Below the pieces are notes generated by a model, which did no database searches, was not told the DNA's origin, and saw only the letters and a list, made by a program, of their open reading frames with translations. The position numbers and the translations under genes were made by a program. From NCBI GenBank assembly GCA_025938935.1, contig JAPCWB010000001.1, positions 62,001 through 126,000 of the forward strand: 64,000 bases of DNA, written 5' to 3'. This document shows positions 1 to 8,108 of this stretch, one piece after another. How positions within the stretch are numbered: the first letter of the stretch is position 1; every line of letters starts with the position of its first letter. Origin of the DNA: Novosphingobium sp. MW5 (GTDB lineage Bacteria > Pseudomonadota > Alphaproteobacteria > Sphingomonadales > Sphingomonadaceae).

Positions 1-511
1 CCGCCACCTTGCGCACGGCGGCAGCCCGGGGATCCAGATCGCGGTCCAGATTGCCGTCCTTCCACATGCGCCGGGTCAGCGGCGTAATTAGCACCGGCAA
101 TGCGCCCGCCGCCCGCGCCTCAGCCACATAGCGGGTCAGATTGGCGGGGAATTCGGTGGCGAGGTCAGTCGAGCGACCGGGCTTGCCCGGCTGGTCGTTG
201 TGGCCGAACTGGATAAGGATCACCGTGCGCCGATATCCGGGCACCTTTGCCTCGCCCGGGGCCAGCGCCCACGATCCTTCGGCGCGGTAGGAACTGCTTG
301 AACGCCCACCGCGCGCGAGGTTGAGGCAGGCAAGTCCCTGCGTCACTCGCTCGGCGCAGAAAGCCGAGCCCCAGCCCGAACCAACTGCCGTGGTTGAATC
401 GCCGACGAGGATGATCTTGCTGGCGCTGACCGGTTGGGCGGCTTCGGTGCGGATGACGTCAGCTGCGGGTGCGGCAGGCGCTGCCGCGGCGAGCAGGGCT
501 AAGGCAAGCAT
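1..511 (-). CDS. SGNH-hydrolase esterase, rhamnogalacturonan acetylesterase-like (3' end cut by window edge)
   Basis: Probably removes acetyl groups from pectic rhamnogalacturonan outside the cytoplasm. The first 17 or so residues are a hydrophobic, Ala/Leu-rich signal peptide. The SGNH block I motif ILVGDSTTA follows at about residues 35-43, with the nucleophile Ser in GDS at 37-39, and block III is seen as QFGHNDQPG. The DxxH block with the catalytic His would lie beyond the left edge, so only about 170 codons are visible. The ATG at 511 is 3 bases after the stop of the carboxylesterase gene, so the two are translated from one mRNA as the last genes of the uronate operon. The SGNH fold is certain from the motifs. 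The pectin substrate is inferred from family resemblance and from the KDG-pathway neighbours. Confidence 0.8.
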   Translation of the reverse strand, partial: MLALALLAAAAPAAPAADVIRTEAAQPVSASKIILVGDSTTAVGSGWGSAFCAERVTQGLACLNLARGGRSSSSYRAEGSWALAPGEAKVPGYRRTVILIQFGHNDQPGKPGRSTDLATEFPANLTRYVAEARAAGALPVLITPLTRRMWKDGNLDRDLDPRAAAVRKVA

Positions 512-514
512 CGG

Positions 515-2064
515 TCAGCTCCCGGGCTGGATGTAAGGCACGCGGGCGAACAACTCGCGCTCCCAGCCGCGCGGATTGCTGACCACGCGGCTGACGGTGT
601 CGAACACCATCGTCTTGCGGGCCTTGAGATCATAGGGCGCCCAGCCGGGATCGCCGGTGCGGGCGAAGCGGATGAAGGCGTCCATTACGGTGTCGCTCAT
701 CGCCTGCCGCGCCGGGGTCATATCAGGCGATGTGCCGAACGACAGGCCGATATCGTCGGTGTGCTTGGCCTGTTCGAAATCGAGCTGGTAGACGAAGGCT
801 GGATGCCCGGCCCTCGCCCGCGCTTCCGCCTCTTCCACTTGGCCGCGCCACGAACGCGCGGCGGTGACGATGCGGTGGAACTGTTCGAGCGGATCGGCCT
901 TGGGATAGCGCGCGCGGAACTGTTCGACGACCCAGCGGGGATCAATGTCCACCTTCATTTCGGACGCGATCCGCAGCGCAAGGTTCGACCAGTCCAGCCC
1001 CTTCAGCACCGGGCTTTCGGGCGAGAAGAATGCGCGGGTTTCCATCACGCAATTGCCCAGCATCATCGGAATGGCATTGCCCTGGGGCGCGGCATGGGGC
1101 CAGAACGGGTGGCGATGGAGGTGCCTCATGTCGAGCACTGGTCCCATGTAAACCTGCCCCGGCATGATCGGGTCCCCGGCAGACAGCGCCTCCACCAGCC
1201 GCTCGACCGGCGCGGTTGCGGCCTCCTCCGGGTTCAGTCCCAGCTTGTCGAGATAGGCCTGCGCGCGCTTGCGGGCGTTGAGTGGGCCGGAGGCGGTGAC
1301 CTGCTGGCCGCTCATGGTGATCGCCTTGTGGAACAGGCCCTTCGCCTCGGGCATGGCCATGAGCGTCGCGATCTTCGCCCCGCCGCCGGACTGGCCGAAC
1401 AGGGTGACGTTGCCCGGATCGCCGCCGAACGCCGCGATGTTGCGCTGGATCCATTGGAGCGCGCAGATCAAGTCAAGCTGGCCGTTGTTGCCGCTGCTCG
1501 GGAAGCGGTCGGGCAGGTAGAGATAGCCCAGCGCGTTGAGCCTGTGGTTGACCGTGACCACCACGACATCTCCGCGCGCCGCCAGCTTTGCCCCGTCGTT
1601 CAGCGGATCGGTGACCGAGCCGGTCGAATAGGCACCGCCGTGGATGTAGACCATGACGGGGCGGCGTGTGCGTGGGTCGAGTTCCGACCGGGCGATCCGG
1701 TCGTATCGGCTCGGTGCCCAGACGTTCAGGTAGAGGCAATCCTCGGATTGAGGACTGTAACGGCCCTGCTGGGGGCACACCGGACCGAACCGCTCGGTGG
1801 ACACCTCCCCCGGACGCAGCATGAATGGGACAGGGGCTTCGAAGCGCGCGGCCGTAGCATAGCGGATGCCGAGAAACCGCGCGACGGGCGCCGAAGCATA
1901 TTGCTCACTTGCCCACGCTCCCACAAAACGCGACCCGCCCGCGTTGGCAACCGGTTCCGGGGTAAAAGATGAACTGCGTCAGCACGAGCGGCCACGGGAA
2001 TTGCGACCGTAGCCACGCCGCCCGCCAGCACGGCGCGGCGGCTGAAGGCATCACCGGCGGACAT
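515..2064 (-). CDS. type B carboxylesterase with Tat signal, interrupted by a frameshift
   Basis: An alpha/beta-hydrolase of the carboxylesterase type B family, which cleaves carboxylic esters. The body (minus strand, 1978 down to 515) shows the oxyanion-hole motif YIHGGAYSTGS, the nucleophile elbow FGQSGGG and the SEDCLYLNVW signature. No good start exists in that frame; the first candidate is a GTG at 1924 with family sequence continuing upstream of it. A second frame starts with ATG at 2064 and encodes a twin-arginine signal, SRRAVLAGGVATVAIPVAA. Joining them needs one extra base between 1959 and 1967, where the plus strand reads GGGG and AAAA. The gene starts 14 bp inside kdgK and is followed after 3 bp by the SGNH esterase. 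It may remove acetyl, methyl or feruloyl groups from plant polymers, but this is inference. Confidence 0.8.
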
Positions 2065-3061
2065 CGCCCCCGCCTGCCGAAAAGCCGGCGAGGTCAGCGG
2101 CGCTGACTAGGCACATGTCCCCCGGGATCGAATGCTTGAGCGCGGTGAGCGCCAGCCCCGCCTCGGCCATGGCCCGAACGTCCGCGCCTTCGATCCAACG
2201 GTGCAGCACGCCTGCGGCAAAGGCATCGCCGGTGCCGATGCGGTCGACAATGCCGGTGACGTCGATCTCGCCGGTCTGATGCGCAGAATCGCGCGCGTCC
2301 ACACGCGCCGAGATGCGGTGGTGATCGCTGGTGACCAGATGCCGCGCGGTCGAGGCGATCAGTTCGAGCTTGGGGAACGCCGCAAAGGCCGCTTCCGAAG
2401 CCTCACGCCGCCGGTCCTCCCCATCGCCGGAGAATGCCTTGCCAAGCAGGAGCGAAATGTCGCGGTGGTTGCCGATGAGGATGGTCGCGTCGCTGACGAG
2501 ATCGCGGAGCACCTCACCGGGGTTCGAATCCCATGCCGACCAGAGCTGGCCGCGGTAATTTCCATCGAAGCAGATCGGCACCCCTGCCGCGACTGCCGCT
2601 GCATTCGCTGCCTTGGCCAGCGCCACGCCTTTTGGCCCCAGTGCAGGGGTGATGCCGCCCGTATGCAGCAGGCTTGCACCGGCGAGCGCTCCGGCAAAGT
2701 CGATGCTCGCGGGGTCCGCTTCGGCAAAGGCGCTCCCGGCGCGGTCATAGGTGATCGCCGAGGGACGCGGGCCGGCGCCGGCTTCCATGAAATAGAGCCC
2801 CATGCGGCCCGGTGCGCGCGTCAGGAACCGCGTGTCCACCCCTGCCCCGCGCAGTGCGCTGACCGCCTTCGTGCCCAGCGCATTGTCCGTGACCAGCCCG
2901 GAAAACCGTACATCATGCCCCAGCGAAGCCAACGCCGCCGCGACATTCGCCTCCGCCCCGCCGACGATCAGGTCGAGGCTGGTCGCCTGCACCATTAGCT
3001 GCGCCCCCGGCGGAGTGAGCCGGATCAAAAGTTCGCCGAAGCAGGTGACAGTTTTGGTCAT
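2051..3061 (-). CDS. kdgK: 2-keto-3-deoxygluconate kinase, PfkB family
   Basis: Phosphorylates 2-keto-3-deoxygluconate to KDPG, the step that joins uronate catabolism to the Entner-Doudoroff pathway. The 336-residue protein has the ribokinase/PfkB layout: an N-terminal CFGELLIRLTPPG strand, the GGAEANVAAALASLG signature 1 near residue 35, and signature 2 DRIGTGDAFAAG near residue 275, in which the Asp of GTGDAF is the catalytic base. Length and N-terminus match KdgK. It lies 9 bp downstream of the KduD-type dehydrogenase, whose product is the substrate of this kinase, and its 3' end overlaps the start of the carboxylesterase. A generic sugar kinase is the alternative, but the neighbours make KdgK by far the best fit. 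Confidence 0.9.
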   Translation of the reverse strand: MTKTVTCFGELLIRLTPPGAQLMVQATSLDLIVGGAEANVAAALASLGHDVRFSGLVTDNALGTKAVSALRGAGVDTRFLTRAPGRMGLYFMEAGAGPRPSAITYDRAGSAFAEADPASIDFAGALAGASLLHTGGITPALGPKGVALAKAANAAAVAAGVPICFDGNYRGQLWSAWDSNPGEVLRDLVSDATILIGNHRDISLLLGKAFSGDGEDRRREASEAAFAAFPKLELIASTARHLVTSDHHRISARVDARDSAHQTGEIDVTGIVDRIGTGDAFAAGVLHRWIEGADVRAMAEAGLALTALKHSIPGDMCLVSAADLAGFSAGGGDVRR

Positions 3062-3070
3062 GCCAATCTG

Positions 3071-3825
3071 TTAGCGCGCCAGCCAGCCGCCGTCCACGGC
3101 CAGCACATGCCCGGTAACATAGTCCGAAGCCGGCGAGGCAAGGAACACCGCCGCCCCGGCAATATCCTCAGCCCGGCCCCAGCGCCCGGCGGGAATGCGC
3201 TCGAGGATCTGGCGGTTGCGTGTTTCATCCTCACGCAATGCCGTGGTGTTGTTGGTGGAGATATAGCCCGGCGCGATGGCATTGACCTGCACACCCTTGG
3301 CGGCGAGCTCGTTGGCCATGGCCTTGGTCACCCCCCAACGCCCGACTTTGCCGCGGCATAGCTCGGCACGCGGATTCCGCCCTGGAAGGTGAGCAGGCTG
3401 GCGATGTTGATGATCTTGCCCGATCCGCGCTCCGCCATGTGCCGCGCGGCGGCCTGGCTGAGGAAGAACAGCGTCTTGAGGTTGGTGTCGATCACCTTAT
3501 CCCAGTCCTCTTCGGAGAACTGAAGCAGATCGTCACGCCGGATAATCCCGGCATTGTTGACCAGCACGTCAAGCCGACCGAGGCCCGCGAGAGCCTCGTC
3601 GACGACGCGCTGGACGGGTTCGATAGAGGAGAGGTCAGCCTTGATGTTGACCGCCTTGCGCCCCGTCGCCTCGATGGCGCGGAGCGTCTCGGTCGGCTCG
3701 CTGCGACCGGCGACGGCAACGTCCGCCCCGGCCTCTGCCAGCGCGACCGCAATCGCCTGTCCGATGCCGGTATTGGCCCCGGTGACCAGCGCCGCCTTGC
3801 CTTCAAGGCTGAACGAGATCGCCAT
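3071..3825 (-). CDS. kduD: KduD/DhuD-type 2-deoxy-D-gluconate 3-dehydrogenase (SDR), frameshifted
   Basis: A classical short-chain dehydrogenase that would reduce 3-deoxy-D-glycero-2,5-hexodiulosonate (DKII) to 2-keto-3-deoxygluconate. The N-terminal part has the NAD(P) motif [15 protein letters not shown] (about residues 14-28), the NNAG motif, the catalytic Ser in NIASLLTF and the YAAAKSG active site. The C-terminal part, in another frame, continues as [21 protein letters not shown] and ends VDGGWLAR. The break is the tract of six C at 3331-3336 on the plus strand; a seventh base would restore one reading frame of typical SDR length (about 250 residues). The gene starts 3 bp after the RpiB-type isomerase and ends 9 bp before kdgK. 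The function is strongly supported by order and sequence. Whether the frameshift is real is uncertain. Confidence 0.85.
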
Positions 3826-3828
3826 GGG

Positions 3829-4461
3829 TCAAAGCGCCTTCAGGTAGTCGGCGATGGCCTGGTCCTTGGCGTTCGGGTAGAACAGCTCGGCGAACTTCTC
3901 GCCCGCGATTGCCGCCTTGAGCAAGTCCTGGTCGACGGTCTTGAGCACGGTCAGCATGTCGCGGCACGAGGCCATCTTCATGTCCTTCAGGATGCTGCGG
4001 TTAGCCGCCATGAAGTGGGCGCGCTCCTTGGGATAACCCGCCCCGCCTTCGTTCTCGAAGATCTTGCGATAACAGTCCTGCAGGTTCAACTCGGCCGCCC
4101 AGCCGAAGCCCTTGGCATAGGGCATCGAGATGGCGTTGCCGTCATTGATCTGGCTGAACAGGAAGGCGTCGGTCGGATCGATCACCAGACCGCAGAACAC
4201 GCCCGGCATCGAATTGGCGGCGAGCATCGAGCCCATGCCCGTGCCGCAGCCGGTGACGACGAAATCGGCCGCACCCGAATTGAGCAGGATGCCGGCGAGG
4301 AGGCCGTTCATCACGTAGGTCAGTGAGGCCTTATCTTCCGGTGTATACATGCCGTAATTGTGCACTTCGTGGCCCAGCGGCACTGCGACCGAAGTCAGGG
4401 CATCGTGGACGATGGCATTCTTCGCGGCCTGGCTGTTTTCGATGATCAGCGCGATCTTCAT
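3829..4461 (-). CDS. RpiB/LacA/LacB-family isomerase, probable 4-deoxy-5-hexosulose-uronate isomerase (DhuI-like)
   Basis: A sugar isomerase of the RpiB/LacAB fold, about 210 residues. The family active-site Cys region is seen as VVTGCGTGMGSM. I prefer the ATG at 4461, which gives the usual N-terminus MKIALIIEN; an in-frame ATG at 4476 adds five residues. RpiB-fold DhuI with SDR-fold DhuD is a known alternative to KduI/KduD for 4-deoxy-5-keto-uronate released from polysaccharide-lyase products. Here the isomerase is the first gene of a run leading into an SDR and KDG kinase, which is that chemistry in order. Ribose-5-phosphate isomerase activity is the fallback assignment. The operon promoter with a LacI-type operator lies directly upstream at 4497-4523. 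Confidence 0.8.
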   Translation of the reverse strand: MKIALIIENSQAAKNAIVHDALTSVAVPLGHEVHNYGMYTPEDKASLTYVMNGLLAGILLNSGAADFVVTGCGTGMGSMLAANSMPGVFCGLVIDPTDAFLFSQINDGNAISMPYAKGFGWAAELNLQDCYRKIFENEGGAGYPKERAHFMAANRSILKDMKMASCRDMLTVLKTVDQDLLKAAIAGEKFAELFYPNAKDQAIADYLKAL

Positions 4462-4496
4462 GAGTCGGTCTTTCATGCTGGAAGGGGAAATCTTGC

Positions 4497-4523
4497 CCCT
4501 TAGGTAACCGGTGTCATAAGCAA
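4497..4523 (-). promoter_or_regulatory. operon promoter with LacI-type operator between -35 and -10
   Basis: Read on the minus strand: TTGCTT (4523-4518), 15 bases, then TAAGGG (4502-4497). The spacer is filled by TGACACCGGTTACC (4516-4503), an imperfect palindrome centred on the CG typical of LacI-family operators. The same arrangement with nearly the same bases occurs at 7187-7213 and a third copy of the 14-mer at 5649-5662. It would drive the isomerase-SDR-kinase-esterase operon and be blocked by the adjacent LacI protein. Confidence 0.65.
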
Positions 4524-4536
4524 AGGCAAGCCCGGC

Positions 4537-5548
4537 CTATTTCGGTGCTACGGAAGCGCGCGCGATGAAGTCGGTCGGGAACAGCGATTGCTCGCCCGAT
4601 GCCGCTTCCGGGTCGATCAGCTTGAGCGCCGCCGAACGCGCCATGGTGCGGATCGGCCAGCGCACGGTGGTCAGGGGCGGCCAGATGGCAGTGGCGATGG
4701 CGGTATCGTCAAAACCGACGATCGACAGGTCCTGCGGCACGTCGAGCCCGCGTTCGCGCGCAGCGTGGAGCACACCGGCGGCCATCACGTCATTGCTGGC
4801 GAAGATCGCCGTCGGGCGGTTTGGACCGTCGATCAGGCGCCCCCCGGCTTCGCGCCCGGTTTCGAAGGTATAGTTGCCCCGCGCCATCAGGTCAGGCCCG
4901 TGCGGCAGGCCGGCGGCCTCCATCGCCTCGTGCCAGCCCGCTTCGCGTTCGGCAGCGGAGCGGAAGCCGTCCGGCCCCTGCACCAGCCCGATCCGGCTGT
5001 GTCCCTGCTCGACAAGATAGCCCACGGCCTCGCTCACTGCCTGCCGGTCGTTCGACTGAACGAGATGGGCGGCCTCGTCGAGCGTGGCCGAACCCATGCG
5101 TACGTAATTGCAGCCGAGGCTGCGGCAGAGCGCAGCGAGTTCGTCGTTTTCCGAAAGCGGCGGCAGGATCATCACGCCGGTCAGGCGCTGCTGCTCGATG
5201 AAATTGCGGATATCGTCGAACAGGCGCGGGCTGTGGCGATCGACCGGGCGAACGACGAGCGCGAATTCGGTTCCCCGGATCGCGTCGAGCACGCCTTCCT
5301 CGGAAGTTCAGGACCATCTGCGCGTTCGGGTTGTCATAGACCATGCCGAGCAGGAAATTGCGGCGCAGCGCCAGCGCGCGGGCCTGCGGATTGGGCACGT
5401 AGCCCAGCTCGGCGATCACCGCCTCGACCTTTTCGCGGGTATCCTTGTTGAGCAGCGGCGAACGGTTGATGACGCGGCTGACCGTCTTCTTGGAAACTCC
5501 GGCAATGCGGGCGACATCGTTGATCGTCGGTTGTCCCGTGCTCTTCAC
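4537..5548 (-). CDS. LacI-family transcriptional regulator of the uronate locus, frameshifted
   Basis: DNA-binding repressor. The N-terminal frame shows the LacI helix-turn-helix PTINDVARIAGVSKKTVSRV, the hinge region and the start of the sugar-binding domain. I place the start at a GTG (5548), which gives a normal spacing to the HTH; an ATG at 5584 is possible. The second frame (from about 5292 down to 4537) carries the rest of the periplasmic-binding-protein-like effector domain, ending FIARASVAPK. The frames join if one base is removed from the GG at 5302-5303, giving the expected run NFEEGVLDAIRG. The gene sits between the kdgK operon and uxaA, and the matching operators at 4503, 5649 and 7194 make it the likely local repressor. 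The effector could be KDG or a related hexuronate, which is inference. Confidence 0.85.
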
Positions 5549-5648
5549 CGATGTGCCCCTGCCGGTCCTCTCGCGGTGCCCCATGACCGCATTCAGCCAC
5601 AAGCCTTATCGACTTTCCTTGCCTTACGGAAGGGCAGGCGGCACATAT

Positions 5649-5662
5649 TGACACCGGTTTCC
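5649..5662. promoter_or_regulatory. LacI-type operator in the lacI-uxaA intergenic region
   Basis: The 14-mer TGACACCGGTTTCC lies between the divergent regulator and uxaA, 19 bases before the uxaA ATG. It is identical to the site at 7194-7207 and differs at one position from the reverse copy at 4503-4516. A TTGACA hexamer overlaps it at 5648-5653. The position suits control of uxaA and autoregulation of the repressor. Confidence 0.65.
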
Positions 5663-5680
5663 CAAATTCGGCCCAGTTCC

Positions 5681-7171
5681 ATGACCAAGCTCCAGTTCCA
5701 GCCCGGCAGTGCCATCCATGTCCATCCCGGCGATTCGGTTGCCGTCGCGTTGCGGCCTTTGGCTGCGGGAGAGGAGATCGGCGTCGTTCTGCACGATGCG
5801 GTCGGCCAGGGTCACAAGTTCGCCCTGCGCGCCCATGCGGCGGGCGAGGTGGTGACCAAGTACGGACTGCCCATTGGCGTGGCGACGCGCGATATTGCCG
5901 TAGGCGAGCATGTCCATACCCATAATCTGGCCACCGCGCTTGCCGGGGAGCTTGAGTACCAGGCTGCTTCCCGCAAGCCGGCCGAAGCCGAATCGTCAGG
6001 CACACAGCCGGAATGGCACGGCTACCTGCGACCCGACGGACTCGCGGCCACGCGAAACGAGGTCTGGATCCTGCCCACGGTTGGCTGCGTCGGATTGACG
6101 GCGGAACATGTCGCGCGGGAAGCCATGCAGCGCCATGCCGACCGGATCGACGGAATATACGCGTTCGCTCACCCGCACGGCTGTTCGCAGCTGGGTGACG
6201 ACCTTGCGGGCACCCGTGCGGCGCTTGCAGGTCTCGCCGCCAATCCCAACGCGGCAGGCGTGCTGCTGCTGGGCCTTGGCTGCGAAAGCAACCAGCTTGA
6301 CGCCCTGCTTGCCGATGTCCCGGGCGGCCTCCGCCACAAGGTGCGGACCCTTTCCAGCCAGAGCGCGGGCGACGAATTGGCCGAGGCCGCGCGGATCATC
6401 GACGACCTGGTCGAGCAGGCGGCCATGGCACAGCGTCAGCCCCTGCCTCTTTCGGCCTTGCGCATCGGCCTGAAGTGCGGGGGCTCGGACGGGCTGTCCG
6501 GGCTTACCGCGAACCCGCTGCTAGGGCGGCTGACCGACCGGCTCTGCGCCGCTGGCGGGACCGCAATCCTGACCGAGATTCCCGAAATCTTCGGCGCGGA
6601 ACAGGCGCTGCTCGCCCGGTCGCTCGACGCCGAGACCTTTGCCGCAGGGGCCGCACTGGTGAACCGGTTCAAGCGGTACTACCTCGATCAGGGCCTGCCG
6701 GTGTCCGAAAACCCCTCGCCCGGCAACCTGGCCGGCGGGATCACCACGCTGGAGGAGAAGTCGCTCGGCGCGGTGCAAAAGGCGGGCGGCGCGGTGCTGT
6801 CTCATGTCGCGGATTATGGCGCGCAGGCCCCGGCGGGCGGGCTGACCCTGCTTGAGGCACCGGGCAATGACGCCGTATCCTCGACCGCGCTGGCGGCTGC
6901 CGGGGCGACAATGGTGCTGTTCACCACCGGTCGCGGCACCCCGCTCGGCTTCCCCGTGCCGACGATCAAGGTCGCCTCGAATCGCGCCCTTGCCAATGCC
7001 AAGCCGCACTGGATCGATTTCGACGCGTCCCGCGCCTTGGACGAGGGGCAGGAGGCCGCCGACGCTGCCTTCCTCGCCTCTGTAATTGCCCATGCCAGCG
7101 GGCTGCCGACCGCCGCAGAACGCGCCGGACAGCGCGCCATCGCCATCTGGAAGCGCGGTGTGACGCTGTGA
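5681..7171 (+). CDS. uxaA: altronate dehydratase (UxaA/GarD family)
   Basis: Dehydrates D-altronate (or a related aldarate) to 2-keto-3-deoxygluconate, a step of galacturonate breakdown. The 496-residue protein has an N-terminal SAF-type domain beginning FQPGSAIHVHPGDSVAVAL, and the large UxaA/GarD domain with GCVGLTAEHVAREAM, HPHGCSQLGDD, LGLGCESNQLD, LKCGGSDGLSGLTANPLLG and the glycine-rich SPGNLAGGITTLEEKSLG. The ATG at 5681 matches the family N-terminus; the frame is open further upstream but that part reads through the lacI gene. A LacI-type operator lies 19 bases upstream. The product feeds directly into the KDG kinase of the divergent operon. Galactarate dehydratase is the alternative, but overall arrangement and the ExuT-like transporter favour altronate. 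Confidence 0.88.
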   Translation: MTKLQFQPGSAIHVHPGDSVAVALRPLAAGEEIGVVLHDAVGQGHKFALRAHAAGEVVTKYGLPIGVATRDIAVGEHVHTHNLATALAGELEYQAASRKPAEAESSGTQPEWHGYLRPDGLAATRNEVWILPTVGCVGLTAEHVAREAMQRHADRIDGIYAFAHPHGCSQLGDDLAGTRAALAGLAANPNAAGVLLLGLGCESNQLDALLADVPGGLRHKVRTLSSQSAGDELAEAARIIDDLVEQAAMAQRQPLPLSALRIGLKCGGSDGLSGLTANPLLGRLTDRLCAAGGTAILTEIPEIFGAEQALLARSLDAETFAAGAALVNRFKRYYLDQGLPVSENPSPGNLAGGITTLEEKSLGAVQKAGGAVLSHVADYGAQAPAGGLTLLEAPGNDAVSSTALAAAGATMVLFTTGRGTPLGFPVPTIKVASNRALANAKPHWIDFDASRALDEGQEAADAAFLASVIAHASGLPTAAERAGQRAIAIWKRGVTL

Positions 7172-7186
7172 ATTTTTCGCAGTCTC

Positions 7187-7213
7187 TTGCGTATGACACC
7201 GGTTTCCTATAGT
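7187..7213 (+). promoter_or_regulatory. promoter with LacI-type operator upstream of the hydratase gene
   Basis: TTGCGT (7187-7192), 15 bases and TATAGT (7208-7213), with TGACACCGGTTTCC at 7194-7207 filling the spacer. The geometry and bases match the minus-strand promoter at 4497-4523, so both are probably repressed by the same LacI protein. Confidence 0.65.
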
Positions 7214-7277
7214 CAGCCGACAAGAGCCACCGTCGTGGCCGGACAACCTTTGCAAAGCTGGTGGATCGTTGGGGGAT

Positions 7278-8063
7278 ATGGGTGACATCCGGGCAATAGC
7301 CGAAGCATTCGTCGAAGCGCGGCGCAGCGCGCGCGGCCTGCCGGAATACCCCGGCAAGGCTCCTGCCGACATGGCCGGTGCCTACCGGATCCAGGACGCG
7401 GCGCTCGAAATCGATGGCCGCAGCGTGGCCGGATGGAAGGTGGGCCGGATCAATCCGCCGCTCGACGCGCAGCTTGGCACCAACCGTCTCGCCGGCCCGA
7501 TATTCGCTGACACAGTGGTTTGGGAGGACGCGGCCGAAATGCCTGTCTTCGCCGATGGCTTCGCCGCGGCAGAGGCGGAGCTACTGCTCCACATCGCCCC
7601 CGGAAACGCCAGCGCGCGTCCCGCCACCGATGCCGAAACCAAGGCCGTGATCGACGAGGTTCGCCTGGGCATAGAGATTGCCTCTTCGCCCTATCCCGGC
7701 ATCAACACGGATGGCCCGGCTGTCACCGCCAGCGACTTTGGCAACAACCACGGCCTTGTCGTCGGCTCTGCGCTGGAAGGGTGGCAGGACATCGACCTCT
7801 GCGCGATTCCGGTTCGCACGCTGATCGACGGCGAGGAAGTGGGCGCTGCCACGGCGGCCACCATGCTGGACGGGCCTTACGGCGCGGTGCGCTTCCTGCT
7901 CGCGAACCTCGCAGAGCGGGGCATCGACATTTCCGGCGGCACCTGGGTTTCCAGCGGTGCGATCACCGGGGTGCATCCGGTTATCCCAGGACAGCGCGTC
8001 GAAGCGGTGTTCGGCACGCATGGCTCGGTCCACTGCAAGATCGGGACCGCAAAAGTGGTTTGA
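7278..8063 (+). CDS. 2-keto-4-pentenoate hydratase-like protein (MhpD / FAH fold)
   Basis: A 261-residue enzyme of the hydratase/decarboxylase branch of the fumarylacetoacetate hydrolase fold. Visible family features are the N-terminal helix region ARRSARGLPEYPG, the GWKVG motif, the central acidic run ADGFAAAEAEL, which would bind a divalent metal, and SSGAITGVHPVIPGQRV near the end. I chose the ATG at 7278, which has GGGGG just upstream, over an in-frame TTG at 7269. Known relatives hydrate or decarboxylate 2-keto acids from ring cleavage, but here the gene stands between uxaA and a hexuronate transporter under the shared LacI operator. A role with a 2-keto sugar acid (for example a lactone or dehydration product) is therefore more likely. 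The exact substrate cannot be read from sequence. Confidence 0.75.
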   Translation: MGDIRAIAEAFVEARRSARGLPEYPGKAPADMAGAYRIQDAALEIDGRSVAGWKVGRINPPLDAQLGTNRLAGPIFADTVVWEDAAEMPVFADGFAAAEAELLLHIAPGNASARPATDAETKAVIDEVRLGIEIASSPYPGINTDGPAVTASDFGNNHGLVVGSALEGWQDIDLCAIPVRTLIDGEEVGAATAATMLDGPYGAVRFLLANLAERGIDISGGTWVSSGAITGVHPVIPGQRVEAVFGTHGSVHCKIGTAKVV

Positions 8064-8068
8064 CCAAT
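8056..8068. promoter_or_regulatory. candidate GntR/FCD-type operator before the hexuronate transporter
   Basis: TGGTTTGACCAAT, the reverse complement of ATTGGTCAAACCA. It overlaps the stop of the hydratase gene and lies 40 bases before the transporter ATG. The same element stands before the sulfatase (49566-49579) and the TonB receptor (52868-52882). The TGGT-n-ACCA symmetry is typical of FadR/UxuR-type GntR regulators. Confidence 0.5.
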
Positions 8069-8108
8069 TTTGTCTGACCGCTAAAAGCGGCAGGCCAACC
8101 GGGAGAGT

